Assembly (NCBI GenBank): GCA_029959085.1
Contig: JARWIR010000003.1
Location: forward strand, 33,061,505 to 33,125,504
Length of the DNA: 64,000 nucleotides
Source: Nemophila menziesii
Lineage: Eukaryota; Streptophyta; Magnoliopsida; Boraginales; Hydrophyllaceae
Reading direction: 5' to 3'
The notes under the pieces are model-generated. The model did not search any database. It was not told the origin of the DNA and worked only from the letters and a program-made list of their open reading frames with translations. The position numbers were made by a program, and so were the translations under genes. This document shows positions 1 through 12,374 of the stretch, piece by piece (positions within the stretch are counted from its first letter, which is position 1; the number at the start of each line of letters is the position of its first letter).

Positions 1-1182
1 GTTACGGAACTTTAGCATCTGGAATCAAGTCAATCGGAGTCATAACGAAGCGGGAAAAGCCGTTTTAGTGAAGGTGTATCAGCAGTTACGGGATTTTGGG
101 CTTAGAAATTGGGCTTGGACATTTAATTAGTGTTTTATTATTAGGTCCAAGACCTAATCCGTTTTCACACTTATAAAAAGAGCCTTTGACTTCTATTTTC
201 ATAACAATTCACATTCCACAAGATTAAACATCAGAGAGAAGCAACAGAAGGAAGAAAGAAAAAGCTGCTAGAGCTGGAGAGGGTCTATATCTCCATTCTC
301 AGTCATTCCAATTCCGGAAATTAGGTTTATTTATCTTTAATTTTGTAATCAATATGAATTCCCTTTTATTTAATTTAGTTTTATTTTCAATTAGCATGAG
401 CTAAACACATTTTAGTGCTTGAGAATGCTTTATGGGTGATTCCCAATCTTATTGAATTTCATATGTTGAATTTGGGTTTCCGTTAAATTAAATTAGATTG
501 TGTCTTTTACTCTTTTCGATAAATTGAGAATATTTACTGTTTTTAGAGTCATGAACTAGGAACAGGTGTTAGTATCTAGGCTATTCCAATTAGTGGCGAT
601 TGGATCATCCTGACGGAGGGTTTAGGTACGGAACCATTTATTCAATCTAGAATAGAAGCTATTGATTCTGACGAACTTAGCTAATTCTAGGGCCAATGAG
701 GTAATAAACTTAAACATCTAAAAGTGGATCATATTTACCCTGACGGGACTAGTGACACTCTAGGATAGCCTTATAGTCCACCCTGACGGGGGCATAAGGA
801 ATTTAGAATCCCGACCATTGTAATTGACCAATTTAACCCTTAAACAGCAAAGGTTACGTAATAGGATTAGGAAGACCCCTTGCGTTCTCAAGTGCTATCT
901 TCTCATACTTGCGTTTCACATTTATTTACTTGCGTCTTAGCTTTTAATTGCATTTTCCGTTTAGTCTTTTATTACTTAGGATTAATACAAACAACCAATC
1001 AAACATTATATCTTTATTTGCTTTCATAAGTGCAATCATTCATTAATCGATAAGCATGGTAGTTGACCAAACCGTCCCTGCGAACGATCCTAGAATCATT
1101 ATTACTACTTGGGACAACCGTACACTTGCGGTTGTGGTTCGATTACATTAGCATTTATTTTAGAACACACAAAGGACCACCA
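1..1182 (+). mobile_element. Athila-like LTR, left end beyond window
   Basis: This stretch has the architecture of the other long LTRs in the window. There is a TATA-like box near 171 (TATAAAAAG), then an AG-rich leader, a block with recurring 'CCTGACGG' phrases, a 'CTTGCGTTT' segment, 'CCCTGCGAACGA' near 1076 and a terminal 'CACACAAAGGACCACCA' ending at 1182. The same order is seen in the LTR at 5096-6590 and in the solo LTRs further right, but the sequence is clearly divergent. The TG start lies outside the window, so no target duplication can be checked. It is non-coding; its role would be promoter and polyadenylation signal for a Ty3-gypsy element. Confidence 0.6.
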
Positions 1183-1400
1183 GGTTGATGAAGAGGTTGC
1201 TTGGAAAGCCCCCAAGAAAGAGAATAGGCAACGAGGATCAAGAAGTCGTGGATGGGTCCATAAGTCGTTACAAGAGTTGTTTCGGCAAAACGCATTGAAA
1301 TCCAAGCAAAGAAAGGTACAAGCTTCAGCTAGTAGATGTGCATAGCCTTACTCGCTACTGGGGAGGCTATATAATCAGAGATAATTGAGGTAACACGTCA
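1183..1400 (+). pseudogene. Integrase C-terminal tail remnant (Athila-like)
   Basis: The sequence is homologous to the better preserved integrase tail at 31553-31759. Shared landmarks are 'GGAAAGCCC', 'GAGAATAGGC', the GGATGGG codons of the GPF/GPY-type module, 'GTAGATGTGCATAGCC' and the closing 'GGGGAGGCTATAT'. The frame is broken by small indels, so no protein is expected. It starts directly after the LTR end at 1182. PBS, gag, protease, reverse transcriptase and the integrase core are all missing, so this is a severe deletion derivative. The homology was judged by eye between the two copies; the family name rests on the partner copy. Confidence 0.6.
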
Positions 1401-1614
1401 AACTTTAAATGACGCTAAACAAAAGTGCTTTCTTGGAGACAAACTGCAATTTTTTTTATGTTTTTATGTTTAGTTTTTGTTTATATTAGTTATTTTTAAT
1501 AAATATTGCACTAATGAGGAAGGTATAAATTGTTTTTGATGTGTAGGTAATGAAAAAGATGACTTTGGGTGAGTTTTATAAAGACTTTCGTGCCCCCAAC
1601 GGTTCCCAACAGTA

Positions 1615-2320
1615 TACCAGACCTATGGGTGGTATACCGTCTCGTAACTGTCATGACAGTATGGAAAAACAAGATTTTGGCCGATACTCGAGCGGTATGT
1701 CGCTCATACGGGCGACATGCCGCTCCGTAACCAGCTTCAAGATTCGCGAACAGAGTAATAGCTGTATTTGAAGGACCATAACTTTCGCATACAAGCTCGG
1801 AATTCAGTTTTTCAGATTGTCACAGAAAGCTTAGGAAAATGTATACAACTTTTATTCAAGACATGTTTCCTAATAACAGAAGAATCAAGCTGAAAATAAC
1901 CTAGAAAAAAGTTAAGTCAAGAAAAAAGTCACAAAAATCCGTAGTTACAGCATATGGTCGGCATACCGGTTCCCCGACCGGCATACGGCTGCCCTCTAAT
2001 GAGTCGTGAAGGTCCACACCACAGTTAAAGTCAGATATTTGTAGACCTCGACCGGTATACCGGTCCTCTAAGCGGCATGCCTGTCCTAGTTCGCGTTGTC
2101 ATTCGCGCAATGGGTCATATGATGGTATGAAGTCAGAAAGCCAAGATTTGTCGACCGGCATATCGGTCCCACGACCAGCATAGGCGGTGCGCCTTGCAGT
2201 GGGTCAATGACGGTATAGGGCACGGTTCAATGTCAAAAACATTAAAGAACTCGAGCGCTATGCCGGCCCTATAGGCAGCATGTCGTCCCATCAACCGTGT
2301 CGACATTCGCGATAAACTGT
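1615..2320. repeat. Degenerate tandem repeat rich in GGCATACCGGTC
   Basis: Paired motifs of the form (A/G)CCGGYATRCCGGTCC recur irregularly, for example near 1628, 1690, 1960, 2050, 2155 and 2258. Each cluster holds two related motifs about 20 bases apart, and clusters are tens to a few hundred bases apart. A single similar cluster occurs at about 31978-32012 in the related element, so the array seems to be an expansion inside the 3' untranslated region. Confidence 0.5.
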
Positions 2321-4430
2321 GTCCTGATCCAACAATAGAAGAACAGCCGGAGCGGTGCGGAAACGCCGGTGTGAGAAGTTATCATCTTAAGAAGAAGAGG
2401 TTAGAATAATACCAAATCATAAACCTTAAGCCTCCTTCTTCCCCAAGCATCCAAACTCCATTAAAGCCTCACTAAACCTTCACCATACACCAAAACAACA
2501 CCATATCACCATAATTTCATATCCAAATCCATCCTTACACTCCAATAAACAATATTTACCCACCCAAATCATTCCAAAACACCTAGAAATAAAGAATCAA
2601 AATCTAAAAAGCAAGATTCCATCATACCCACATAAAGAATCATCACCCTTACACCTTTCCTAACCCAAGTAACAACCTATTAAACCAAAATCAAGGGGTA
2701 ATTCCAAGAGTGGTGCAACTTTAAGTTGGAGGTCAAAAGAGATAACGGAAAAGATGAAGACACTATCAAGTGTTAGGGAGATGGAAAATAATTAAGGAAA
2801 GGTATTGAGTGAGATCAAGTAGGACGCCTTCGTAGGATAGAGTGTTTAAGAAAGAATTTGGAGAAGGTAAGAACAAAATATATCTAGAATTGGATGATTA
2901 GTGAATGCGAATATTGGTGATACAAGAAGTTTATATACAGGAGAAGCACTGCATTCTATCTTGGGTATTGATCATGTGAGGCAATAGCCTAGAGAGTATG
3001 TTCTCTTTCTTCCTTATCATTTCTCTACTTGAAATTATTGTTAGTCTTTTGTCGAGTTTATTTCGAGTCGTGGGGACACAACTCATTTTTGAGTTGGTGG
3101 TGTGCGGATTCGTTGTCCCTCATCTCCATTTTATTTTATGTGAGTACTGCTTTAGGTAAATAAAAAAAATAGAGATGGAATTAGATGTAGAATGTGTATA
3201 ATAGCCTAAAAGCATAAGCTTCAGTGAGTTAATGATATAAGAGTAATTTTTTATGAGCTAGTAATATTGTATGCATTGAAAGATGAACATGAAATCACAA
3301 AGGAAGGATTAGTAAGCAATACAGTAGAAGTAAGTTTGAGCTCATGGAGCCTTGAGTATTGTGTAGACCGTGAGATCCGAGTTAGTTGATAAACCCATTT
3401 AATGAACGTTCTAGAGGTGAGAAAGTAACAAAATTGCATAGGTTAGATTGTGATTAAGGTGGTTCTTTGATAAGTCTCTTGTTGCCTTTTAGATTGTTAC
3501 CCAGTTATAATTTAATTATTATCCGTCTCAGTCCCTTTTAGCCTTTCTAAAGCCTTTTATTAGCCACATTGCGAGCCATGCCCCTTAGATTTTAGTACCT
3601 CTCCATATGACCTGCACTCGAATTGCGATGCTTAGATAGTTGTTTTAGAGCTTGAGTTTGGGGTGGTGGGTTTGCTATATGGGAAACAATATTGGGTTGG
3701 GTATTTTTGAAGCTATGTAATGATGATCATGATGATGATTCACTATTTTATATTGTAACCCTTTGCTAGGGTGAAAGAAAAAGTATTGAAAAGAAAAGAA
3801 ATATGATGAGAAAAGTAGTAGCACGACATCTCACATAAAAAAGAGAGTCATAACTAACTTACAGAAGAAATTTGATGTGAAAATGATTATATGAATTGGA
3901 CCAACAAACTGGAATTTATTATGTGGTCATATTGATATAACTGGGTTATTGGGGATGCAAATTAATTGCATCAATTCTTGGGTTTAGTGAGAACATCTAA
4001 TGAGATTAACTCAAGCTCTACGGTTATTCGTTGATGGCTAGTGAGGAGAAAGCCAAAAGCTCACTCTAAATTATCCAAATATACGATCATACCGTTCCTA
4101 ATCCTAACATTATAACCTTATAGACCTTGTGATTCTTAGCTATGTGATCTGGAGGAGACTGAACCAATAGAGATTAGTTAGGTGGATCATTAGAGAGACT
4201 TTGTTAGGATCGATGAACACTCAATAGCCTACATATCAAACTAAGTGAAAGACCTATACTTTGTGCATTGCAAAGCTAATCCAATCTTGAAATTAAAACG
4301 TGTTCATTTTTTGTATGATAAGTGTATATATATCATTTAGTTTGTAAGTATTATAACATGAAACTTGCTAAATAGTTTTTGTAGGACTATTCTGTACATT
4401 CTTGCTCTTCACATGCTTACTTGACTTGAC

Positions 4431-4959
<529 letters not shown>

Positions 4960-5008
<49 letters not shown>
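4960..5008. repeat. (GA)n microsatellite
   Basis: GA dinucleotides with a single AAAG interruption near 4997. Confidence 0.95.
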
Positions 5009-5050
5009 CGACTTCCCTATACTCTTATTTCTTATAGTGTCGAGACAACA

Positions 5051-5100
5051 CAACTTTGAATTGGGGGCCATGATGCAACTTTGAATTGGGGGCCATGATG
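5051..5100 (+). repeat. Perfect 25-bp tandem duplication of polypurine tract
   Basis: Two identical 25-bp units (5051-5075 and 5076-5100) each contain 'TTGAATTGGGGG', CCA and the first bases of the LTR (TGATG). The G-run is the likely polypurine primer for plus-strand synthesis. The second unit runs into the LTR. Confidence 0.9.
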
Positions 5101-6590
5101 TCTCCAAATCTGTGATGAAATAATCTATTTGTGAGACATCATTTTAGATGTATTATATGCTTCACTATTAATTATTCGTTTCTCAATTCTCTCCTTATTT
5201 TGGAGGTTTGTTACCTTTAAAGCATTTTTGGTATAATTTGTTTGTTTAATGTGAAACTCTTAGGCACAATGATGATATTAGATTCCAAATCAATGTTAAA
5301 GAATTAAGGAAAGAAGATTCAAAGACGAAATCAAGTGTTAAAAGGAAAGAAACTGGATTTAGGAAAGTGCAAAAGCTACCAAAAGTTGTTGTCCAGATTT
5401 GGAGACATGTAGTATTTTCAATTTTGCATAAAAGCAACAGAGAATTTTGAAGGATACTTTTTATATCAAGAAAGTAATTTGAATTTCAGTTGCATGGCCA
5501 CTTGAATCAAGTGGTTTGGAGTTGCAACGAAGGACTTATGATTTTTACAAACTTTATGGGCCAACAAGTCCATTTTCTAAGGAAAATGAGTTTGAGTTAG
5601 ATTAGGACTTCAAAACCTAATCCATGACTTATATTTCATCCAACACCTATATAATATAGTATGTGACCTTAGAAACTCGTCCTTGCCTTCATAGTGTTCA
5701 ATTTTTCATGAGAGAAAAATCAAATAGACTTAGAGAGGAAGCAACAAAGCTGGAGTATCACATAATCAATTATGTATCTCTCCATCTCTATAATTATGGT
5801 AATTAGCTATAGATATTTGGCTTAACCATATTTATAAGCTTTTCTTCTTTAGTTTTCTTTATGAATTAATTGGGTTATCATTCGGCATAAACCCTATACT
5901 ACTATCTTGTTTAATTGATTTGAGTTTGGATTTATACTTCTATTTTGTGTTTGCCTTTACTCCAGCCCTATCCTTGATCACGTTAGGACTACTTTTAGTA
6001 ATTAGGATTGTTACCCTGACGGTGGATTTAATTGCTTAAAACAACACATAATCGTCTAGTTTGTGGTAGTGATCCTAACAGGCTTGCTCAACTAGATAGT
6101 CATTAGGGTTAGATTTTCACCACCAATCTCTACGCAAGGTCCCCTTACCTAAGTCACTTGGTAGTGTTGAGGTTGCCTTCTAAGCAACCCTGACAGCAAT
6201 TAGGGGTATTATAGAATCCCGACTATTTATATTAGCTCAATTCACCCTATAATTTGGAAAAAAATCACCCCTATAATTAGAATAGCAACTTAGTTAGATA
6301 GGCTCATACTAGTAACCCTAAGTTATTATCTTATTTGCATTCTTATTTACTTATTCGTGCAAAACATGTATTTCCTTATTTTTATCTTTTAATCAGAACA
6401 TATAAATTCATCTACACTTAACACAAGCTTGAGCCAACTAAATGAATCCCTGAAAACAAACTCTTACTTATTTACTATTACTTGGGAACGATCTGTGCAC
6501 TTGCAGAGAGTTTCTCATGGATTTTCATTGGTGTGTGTGCTTTTATTATCTTTTACTATTCGTTATTTTATCACACATATGGGTCCACCA
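5096..6590 (+). mobile_element. Athila-like 3' LTR
   Basis: It starts with TGATGTCTCC immediately after a polypurine tract and ends with 'GGGTCCACCA', giving 1495 bp with TG...CA ends. An inverted copy of the start word (GAGACATCATTTTAG, about 5133) lies just inside, as in all sister LTRs. A TATA-like 'CCTATATAATATAG' lies near 5645. The block with 'CCCTGACGG' and 'TCACACATATGGG' near the end matches the other LTRs in order. As the 3' LTR it would supply the polyadenylation site. Confidence 0.8.
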
Positions 6591-7500
6591 TTACTGTTCT
6601 AAAAATATTATCCATTTAGAATTTTTAGATATTTTTTCTAATTTTTTCTAATATTACCCTTATTAAAATGTTAATATTTATATTTTCCATATATATATTT
6701 AAAATATCAAGACACGTTATGAGAATTGCTTTTGTAATGTAGAATGCAATTATTATGTTTATTAATATGTGTGAAAGGCTAAGTGGATATTATTTGTGAA
6801 TCAGAGAGAGTAGCTAGTCTCATCCTGCTAAACGGCTCTATTGGACCATTTCGTTCTGGTTTTTAGCGTTTGGGAGTATTAAAGGACAGGTTCGATTTAA
6901 CGGTTCAATGTTTATCGGTCTCGGTTCTGGTTCGATCCTATGGGACAATATATAAAAACCAAAACTATAAGAAAATTTGGTTTAAAGGGTCTGGCTCGGA
7001 TCCGAACCAATACACTTACCGGTTATAACCTAAGTGGTTCTTAATGGTTAACAGTTTGGTTTTTGGTGACTTGTTTATGAATTTGGAGACTGGTTTGAGA
7101 TCGGTTTGAGACTGTTTTGGAGACTTTTTACTTGGACTATTTTTAAGGTTTTAACCATTTCGCAATAACTTTAAGTTGATTGAGTTTTAGAGATAGTTTG
7201 AAGATTGTTAGAAAACAAAATGTGGAACTATAACAATCGAGAAATTATTACAATATCTACCAACTAATTAAATGATTACATATTAAAAACAAACAAACTA
7301 AATAAAACACTTAAAATAATTACATATTACATTCAAATGGTGGAACGGGGTGGGGGTTGGGGTGACTGTGTCCATGGAATTTAGGCTACCTACGTATTTT
7401 TCTATAGGTAGCGTATAAAGGATCAAGCCACCACGTAGTTCTTTAATTAGACTTGGTAAAAGTGTTAGTATGATCATATAAAAATAACATCTAAACTGAA
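6591..7500. other. No gene seen; possible hAT subterminal sequence
   Basis: The stretch is AT-rich and non-coding. Between 6840 and 7090 there are repeated GGTTCG/CGGTT words like those in the hAT-like element at 12773-15002. It could therefore be the terminal part of the hAT element whose transposase remnant begins at about 7523, but no terminal repeat was resolved. Confidence 0.25.
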
Positions 7501-7522
7501 AGAGTTTAGTTTATTATATTGC

Positions 7523-7870
7523 TCACCATTTGTCTTCATTGGGTTCGTATGAGGGAGCCAAAGAGGTCGGAAGGTCTAGAATCGTCACTCGAACTTGAAA
7601 ATTTGAAACATAAGTCTTCCTCGTTGGATAACGTGTCCAATTGATCCTGAAAGTCCAATCGTTCACTTTAACCCAATCTTGTAATTGGACCATCCGCTCC
7701 AACGTTGTCCCAATAATGCTCATCCTTTGATCACATGTTGTTTCTTTCCTTCACTGGATGTTGATTCGGATAGAACGGAGTAGGCGGGAATAGTTAGCAC
7801 GTCACGTGCCATGTAGGACAAAACGGGAACCTTAGCATACTTTTTCCATACCCAATTATATCAAAATCAT
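7523..7870 (-). pseudogene. hAT transposase pseudogene, C-terminal dimerisation part
   Basis: On the minus strand, mixed frames read 'PVLSYMARDVLTIPAYS' followed by SES, which is the hAT family C-terminal dimerisation signature (usually 'LS.MARD.L.IP.S...SES.FS'). Further down, 'GTTLERMVQLQDWVKVND' matches the family's closing '..T.E.L...DWL' segment. Stops and frameshifts break the frame, for example a stop just before MSIIGTTL. It is the continuation of the transposase at 9655-11103 once the solo LTR at 8128-9637 is removed. An intact protein would be the nuclear transposase that binds and cuts element ends; this copy is dead. Confidence 0.65.
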
Positions 7871-8122
7871 CGACGTGTGGTTCATGTTCGGACTTTGGGC
7901 AGTAATCGAGGTCATTTTATTTACCTTGGTTAAAGTGGGGACTTGAAGTGTTGTGATTGTACACCACCCCGCTCGGTCTTATTACACATGCACGTATAAC
8001 AGAGAGAGGACGGTGATGGGGTCTACCATTCCGGAATAATCTAGTACCATAACTTTTTATATAATTCATACCTTACAACAATTACTCTATTCATGTAAAG
8101 ATATGTGTCACTAACGTGGTAA

Positions 8123-8127
8123 CCAAC
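8123..8127. repeat. Target duplication (left) of solo LTR
   Basis: CCAAC here versus CCAAT at 9638-9642: four of five bases match. Confidence 0.55.
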
Positions 8128-9637
8128 TGATGTCTCTCCATTTGTGATGATTTATTATTAGTCGGAGACATCATTTTAGGTGTATTTATTAGAGTATAGG
8201 TCGATTTTCTCATGATTTAGTACACTTTCCTATTTTGTGTCTTGGATTAATTATTTATTATTTTTAAAGCATATTGGGTTTAATTATTTATTTAGTGTGA
8301 AACTTTAAAAATATATGGTAATTAATTAGAGTCCAAGTTAATTCTAAGAGCTAAAGGAAAGAGGATAAACATGGAAATTGGAGATAAGGAAACAAAAGCT
8401 AAAATATGGAAAGATAAAGTTACCAAGTAAATCTGAATTCAAGCACCTATGACCACAAATTGGCTTATATCTCAGAATCGGTGAGGAATATAGAAGAATG
8501 GTCAAGAGAAAAGTTAAAGATCTTTCCGAGGCGATGAATTTCGATTAGTCATACTCGTCAAACAGATAAGTATTGAAGCTGTTAGGACCAAAACAAAAAC
8601 GGGACTGATTCTATATTTTAGGGTTACGAATTTGAGTTGGGCTAGGAGTCCACTACTTACCTTCTCCTACAAGAAAACGAATTAGGTTTTCCTATACCCT
8701 AAAAATACAGCCTCTTATCATTAGAAAATCATCCTTGGGTAAACCTTAAGCCAGGAAGAAGCTTACAACACAAGAAGAAAAGTCTGGAAGGAGCTGTGCA
8801 TCAATCATGTCTCCTTCAACCTTCAATTCTGTAATTCTTTTCTTTTCTTTCTTAGTATGAATTAAATAAATTTAGCTTGAGTTTTATCATATATGTATGA
8901 ACCCTAGTTTTGGTTGACATCTATCTAATTTGGGAATTATATGTTTTAAATTGAATTCATGTTTTATTTCTCTGTCTATGTGTTTAATTTATAATCTGTT
9001 TTCTTCGCGGACTGCAGCCGTATAGGATTACCTTCATAGTAGTTAGATAAGTCATTAGCTAATGCATATTTAACTATTGGAACAACACATAGCGTCTAGA
9101 ATAAGGTTTAGACCTGAAAAAGTTTGCTATGGTTTTCACTATGATTTAGTGTATTGATATTTAATAAATTGCAGGAAAAGTTTGCTTAGGTTCTTATTGA
9201 CGCAGGTAAACCCTATCTAAAACTACCTAGCGCAATTGAAACTGAACATTGAAATACTACATGATTCACCCTTACATGTTTAGAACGGCATAACTAGTGG
9301 GTATTACTTGTTAATTACTTAGGCTAAACAATCATACTATCTGTTCTTTGTTTATTTAATTTGCTGTCTTTAGTTTATTAGTTTAATTTTCCTTTATTAA
9401 AAAACCAAATAAAAATATTTCTATCTTTCCTTCTCTTGCGTTTTATTATTCTGACTTTATTATCTGCACTAGATAAATTGCATAAGTTCTCTCTAACTTT
9501 CGTAGTCTCTGAGGAACGAATTCTATTTATAATTAAAACTTGCATACGTTCTGTAATACTTGCAGAACCGTGCTCAGCCTAGGGTGTTTATTTGCACTTA
9601 TTTTATACATTATTTTATCACACCTTAGGCGACACCA
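8128..9637 (+). mobile_element. Solo LTR, Athila-like, inside hAT transposase
   Basis: This 1510-bp unit runs from TGATGTCTCTCC to GGCGACACCA. It has no PBS after it and no polypurine tract before it, so it is a solo LTR left by recombination between the two LTRs of an element. It is very similar to 13211-14717 throughout, including 'CGCATGATTTAG/CTCATGATTTAG', 'GTGGACTGCAGCC'-type words and 'ACCGTGCTCAGC' near the end. The TATA region near 8699 is degenerate (CTAAAAATACAG). It splits the hAT pseudogene and so is the younger insertion. Confidence 0.8.
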
Positions 9638-9654
9638 CCAATTATGACATTCAC

Positions 9655-11103
9655 TTCAGATATAATTTACTAGTAAATTTCATCTTATAACGGGGATTTA
9701 GAACACACCATGTAGCAAATATTATTATGAAAGGCTCATAGTATTTCAAGAATTAAGATATCATTGGATTTATTATTGTTTATAGTTTTTTGGACAATTT
9801 ATAATCTTCCATGCATACATATCGTGAACTTTTTCTAACACTAGATGACTAGTTAGTCTATATGTGGCTGATTACATAGTAGTGGTATAGCTAAAGGGTT
9901 CTAGGAAGCCGACTAGTTTGCCCACAACTTCCCAATCACCATAATTAATAAAATTATCACTAATTTTTTTGTTATTAATGCTGGTTATTATGTACTTAAA
10001 CTCTAGTGCTCTTTGCAACAACAAATAATCGAGTTCCACCGTGTGGGCAAACTAGTCTTAAGTGTTTGTACATAACACCTAAAGATTTACATTTATTTTT
10101 AAAGGATCGGATAAGTGCAGCAGTGTTTTTAATATTCGTCGAAGCATTCCTAAATTTTTTAACAATATTGGGTCTGATCGTTACAACACTTGAATCCTCA
10201 TTCACCATAACCCCCATACCCGTTATACAGTCACTATCTATCAAGTTTATTATGTGATAGTTGCATCTAATATGGAATAGTTATTCTGTGTAATGTCATA
10301 TTACTAAAGTGTTTGGAAAGGCCGGGGACTGTTGCTACCATGTTCGAACCAGTATCAAACGTACAAGTAAACAAACGAGTCCTAATATCAAAAACCAAAG
10401 TTTAAGCAATTATTAAATCATGAATGTTATTACTAGTAGGACGTCCGTTCACGACAAAACAACATATTATTTGTTTTTGCAAGATCCAATATAGGTCAAT
10501 CAAATGGCAAGTTACTCCTTATATCTTTAACCCATTTTTAGCCTACCACATATGTGATGTTAGATAACATTTTGTTTTTAAGATTTTTAATTTGTTTATT
10601 AGACTAATTCTAAGTTATCTATATAATTGTTTCATGACAATTATTTGGATGGACCTAGGTATTGGTTCGTAACAAGGGATTCTGTGCAATTTTAATAAAC
10701 CACTCTAGATGTGTGGCTAAATAATGGACTAACCATAGATGTATAAATAAACATTTCTTTACATGTTATGTTTATGTTTGAGGTAAATGATTTACCGATT
10801 ATTGGGTCAATTGTGCTTTGGTTAAGGTTACTCATACCAATCTTATGGGTGTTTCTAATAGTTCTTGAACTTACTAGTAGATTTTTTAGTTGGAAAAACA
10901 TTTACTACAAAACATAACTTAAACTTAGCCTTACCAACCATGGGGAAGTTCTTAATGAAGTATTTCCATGCAATGGACCTTGTAGCGCGGGTCCTCGGTG
11001 TAGGTGTAGGGTCCATATCTTTGGCATTTTTGGTTTTATCTCGTGGTTCAGCTTCTACCTCTACCTCCAAAATGATAAACCTCAATACTAGGAAGATCCT
11101 CAT
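9655..11103 (-). pseudogene. hAT transposase pseudogene, N-terminal and central part
   Basis: Three family landmarks appear in order on the minus strand. Near 10870-11030 there is a degenerate BED-type zinc-finger region ('SIAWKYFIKNFP', then KFKLC and TKKSTSKFKNY). Near 10006-10160, 'VKKFRNASTNIKNTAALIR' and later 'VCPHGGTRLF' correspond to the usual '..IRN.V.YI..S..R...F' and 'DVPTRWNST' segments. Near 9655-9715, 'VLNPRYKMKFTSKLYL' is the well-known 'LDPRYK' segment. Frames differ between blocks and stops are frequent, so it is not functional. The gene continues below the solo LTR at 7523-7870. About 2 kb of hAT-derived sequence remains in all. Confidence 0.65.
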
Positions 11104-11149
11104 TTCCCAAAATTTGTAGCTGATCTATTCAGCTCAACTACAAAAAATG

Positions 11150-11699
11150 GAATAGTGAAGCTTTACCCCCCCTTTTCAATGCTGAAACCATTGAAATTTT
11201 TTTAGAGTTGGATGTTCCTTGGACAATACAACCTGAAAATTTAATATGGCCATATACTCCTCATGGGTCTTCTACTTCAAAATCTGGTTACTTTCATGCA
11301 GTGTCGAGTTTTATTATCCGTCCTTCCAATCCCAGTCCTTCCTATTTCCCAAATCAAGACCTACTTAAATCCTATGGTATTCACATTGTCCCCCCCAAGT
11401 TCCAATTCTTCTTGTGGCGCATCTTATCAAACGCGCTCTCCACTGAATGTAATCGTTACATTAGAAAATGCTCCACTACGGATTTATGTAATTTATGCCT
11501 TAAAGAAGAAGAATCTATTGAACACTTATTTTTAAAATGTGATTGGACTAGGAGGTTTTGGTTTTTTTCCCCGTTACATATTGACCCTGGCCCTTATTCT
11601 GAACTTGGTATTAACTGTTGGATTGTAAAAATACTTGATAGAGTCAATAGTATTAAGGATAAGTCTCAATTGCTTATCCAGCTTATTGGGTGTTTCTAG
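11150..11699 (+). pseudogene. LINE ORF2 fragment: zinc-binding (zf-RVT) region
   Basis: The open frame 11208-11699 reads a C-terminal segment of a plant L1-type ORF2. Visible are the 'SGYFHAVSSF' start typical of the region after reverse transcriptase, 'PPKFQFFLWRILSNALST' and a cysteine/histidine cluster C(S)..CNLCL..EESIEHLFLKCDW. The upstream reverse transcriptase is missing, so this is a 5'-truncated LINE, a common outcome of target-primed reverse transcription. The frame ends at 11699 and the RNase H part continues in another frame from about 11880. It is non-functional. Confidence 0.75.
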
Positions 11700-11879
11700 G
11701 TTATTTGAATATCTCGCAATCAAGTTATTTTTAAGAATTCACCTATTAATTATGATTCGTGTGTGACCCTGTTAACGAAATTTAACTTTGATATGAATGT
11801 TATCTCATGTACCCCTTCGAGGCATGATGATCCTGCTACTACTCACATGCCTTGGTTGTCCACTGCTAGTACTTGGTCG

Positions 11880-12374
11880 AGTCCTCCACATCCCTTGTTT
11901 AAGTTGAATACATATGCTCCATTGTAACTAGGAAAAGCTTCTGCTGCTGCTGCCATTCGAAACTGGGAAGGTAAATTAGTCACATGTTTTTCCATGGAGA
12001 TTGAAGCCTCTTCCAGTTTTTCTGCTGAAGCAAAGGCAAATAGGAATTCTCTCCTTTTTGTCATTGAAAAAGCACCCTTCTGCACCAGAATTGAGTCTGA
12101 TGCTGAAGCTATCCTGAAAGCCATTTATTCCAAGAGCGCGAACTGTCCATGGAAGGACAGGCCCATCCTCGAGGATATAAAAAATTTGGTGAAGACCCAT
12201 AGCAACATTCAAATATGCGGTATTCGTAAGACAGCAAATTTAGTGGCAGATTGGTTAGCTAAAGCTTTTTCTAGTTTTATTTTACCTTGTAATTGGATTT
12301 CTAATTCCCCTCCTGCACTTTTGAATCTTTTGTGTAATGACTTTAACGGGCCTAGCCCAACAGGTATTGGATGA
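11880..12374 (+). pseudogene. LINE ORF2 fragment: RNase H-like C terminus
   Basis: Conceptual reading gives 'PPHPLFKLNTYAPL', a stop near 11925, then 'ASAAAAIRNWEGKLVTCFS', 'SAEAKANRNSLLFVI', 'ESDAEAILKAI' and 'KTANLVADWLAKAF'. These are the ordered motifs of the RVT_3-type RNase H found at the end of plant LINE ORF2. The first catalytic aspartate (normally NTDGA) is replaced by tyrosine (NTYAP), while the glutamate and the second aspartate remain. An internal stop and a frame change relative to the zinc-binding part confirm decay. No clear poly(A) tail or target duplication was found downstream. Confidence 0.75.

Noticed and set aside
1630..2300. Possible CRISPR-like array from spaced repeats
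   Set aside because: Repeats are short, variable and unevenly spaced in a plant retrotransposon; no cas genes.
10006..10257. Plus-strand frame opposite hAT transposase
   Set aside because: The minus strand carries the recognisable hAT segment; the plus frame is its shadow.
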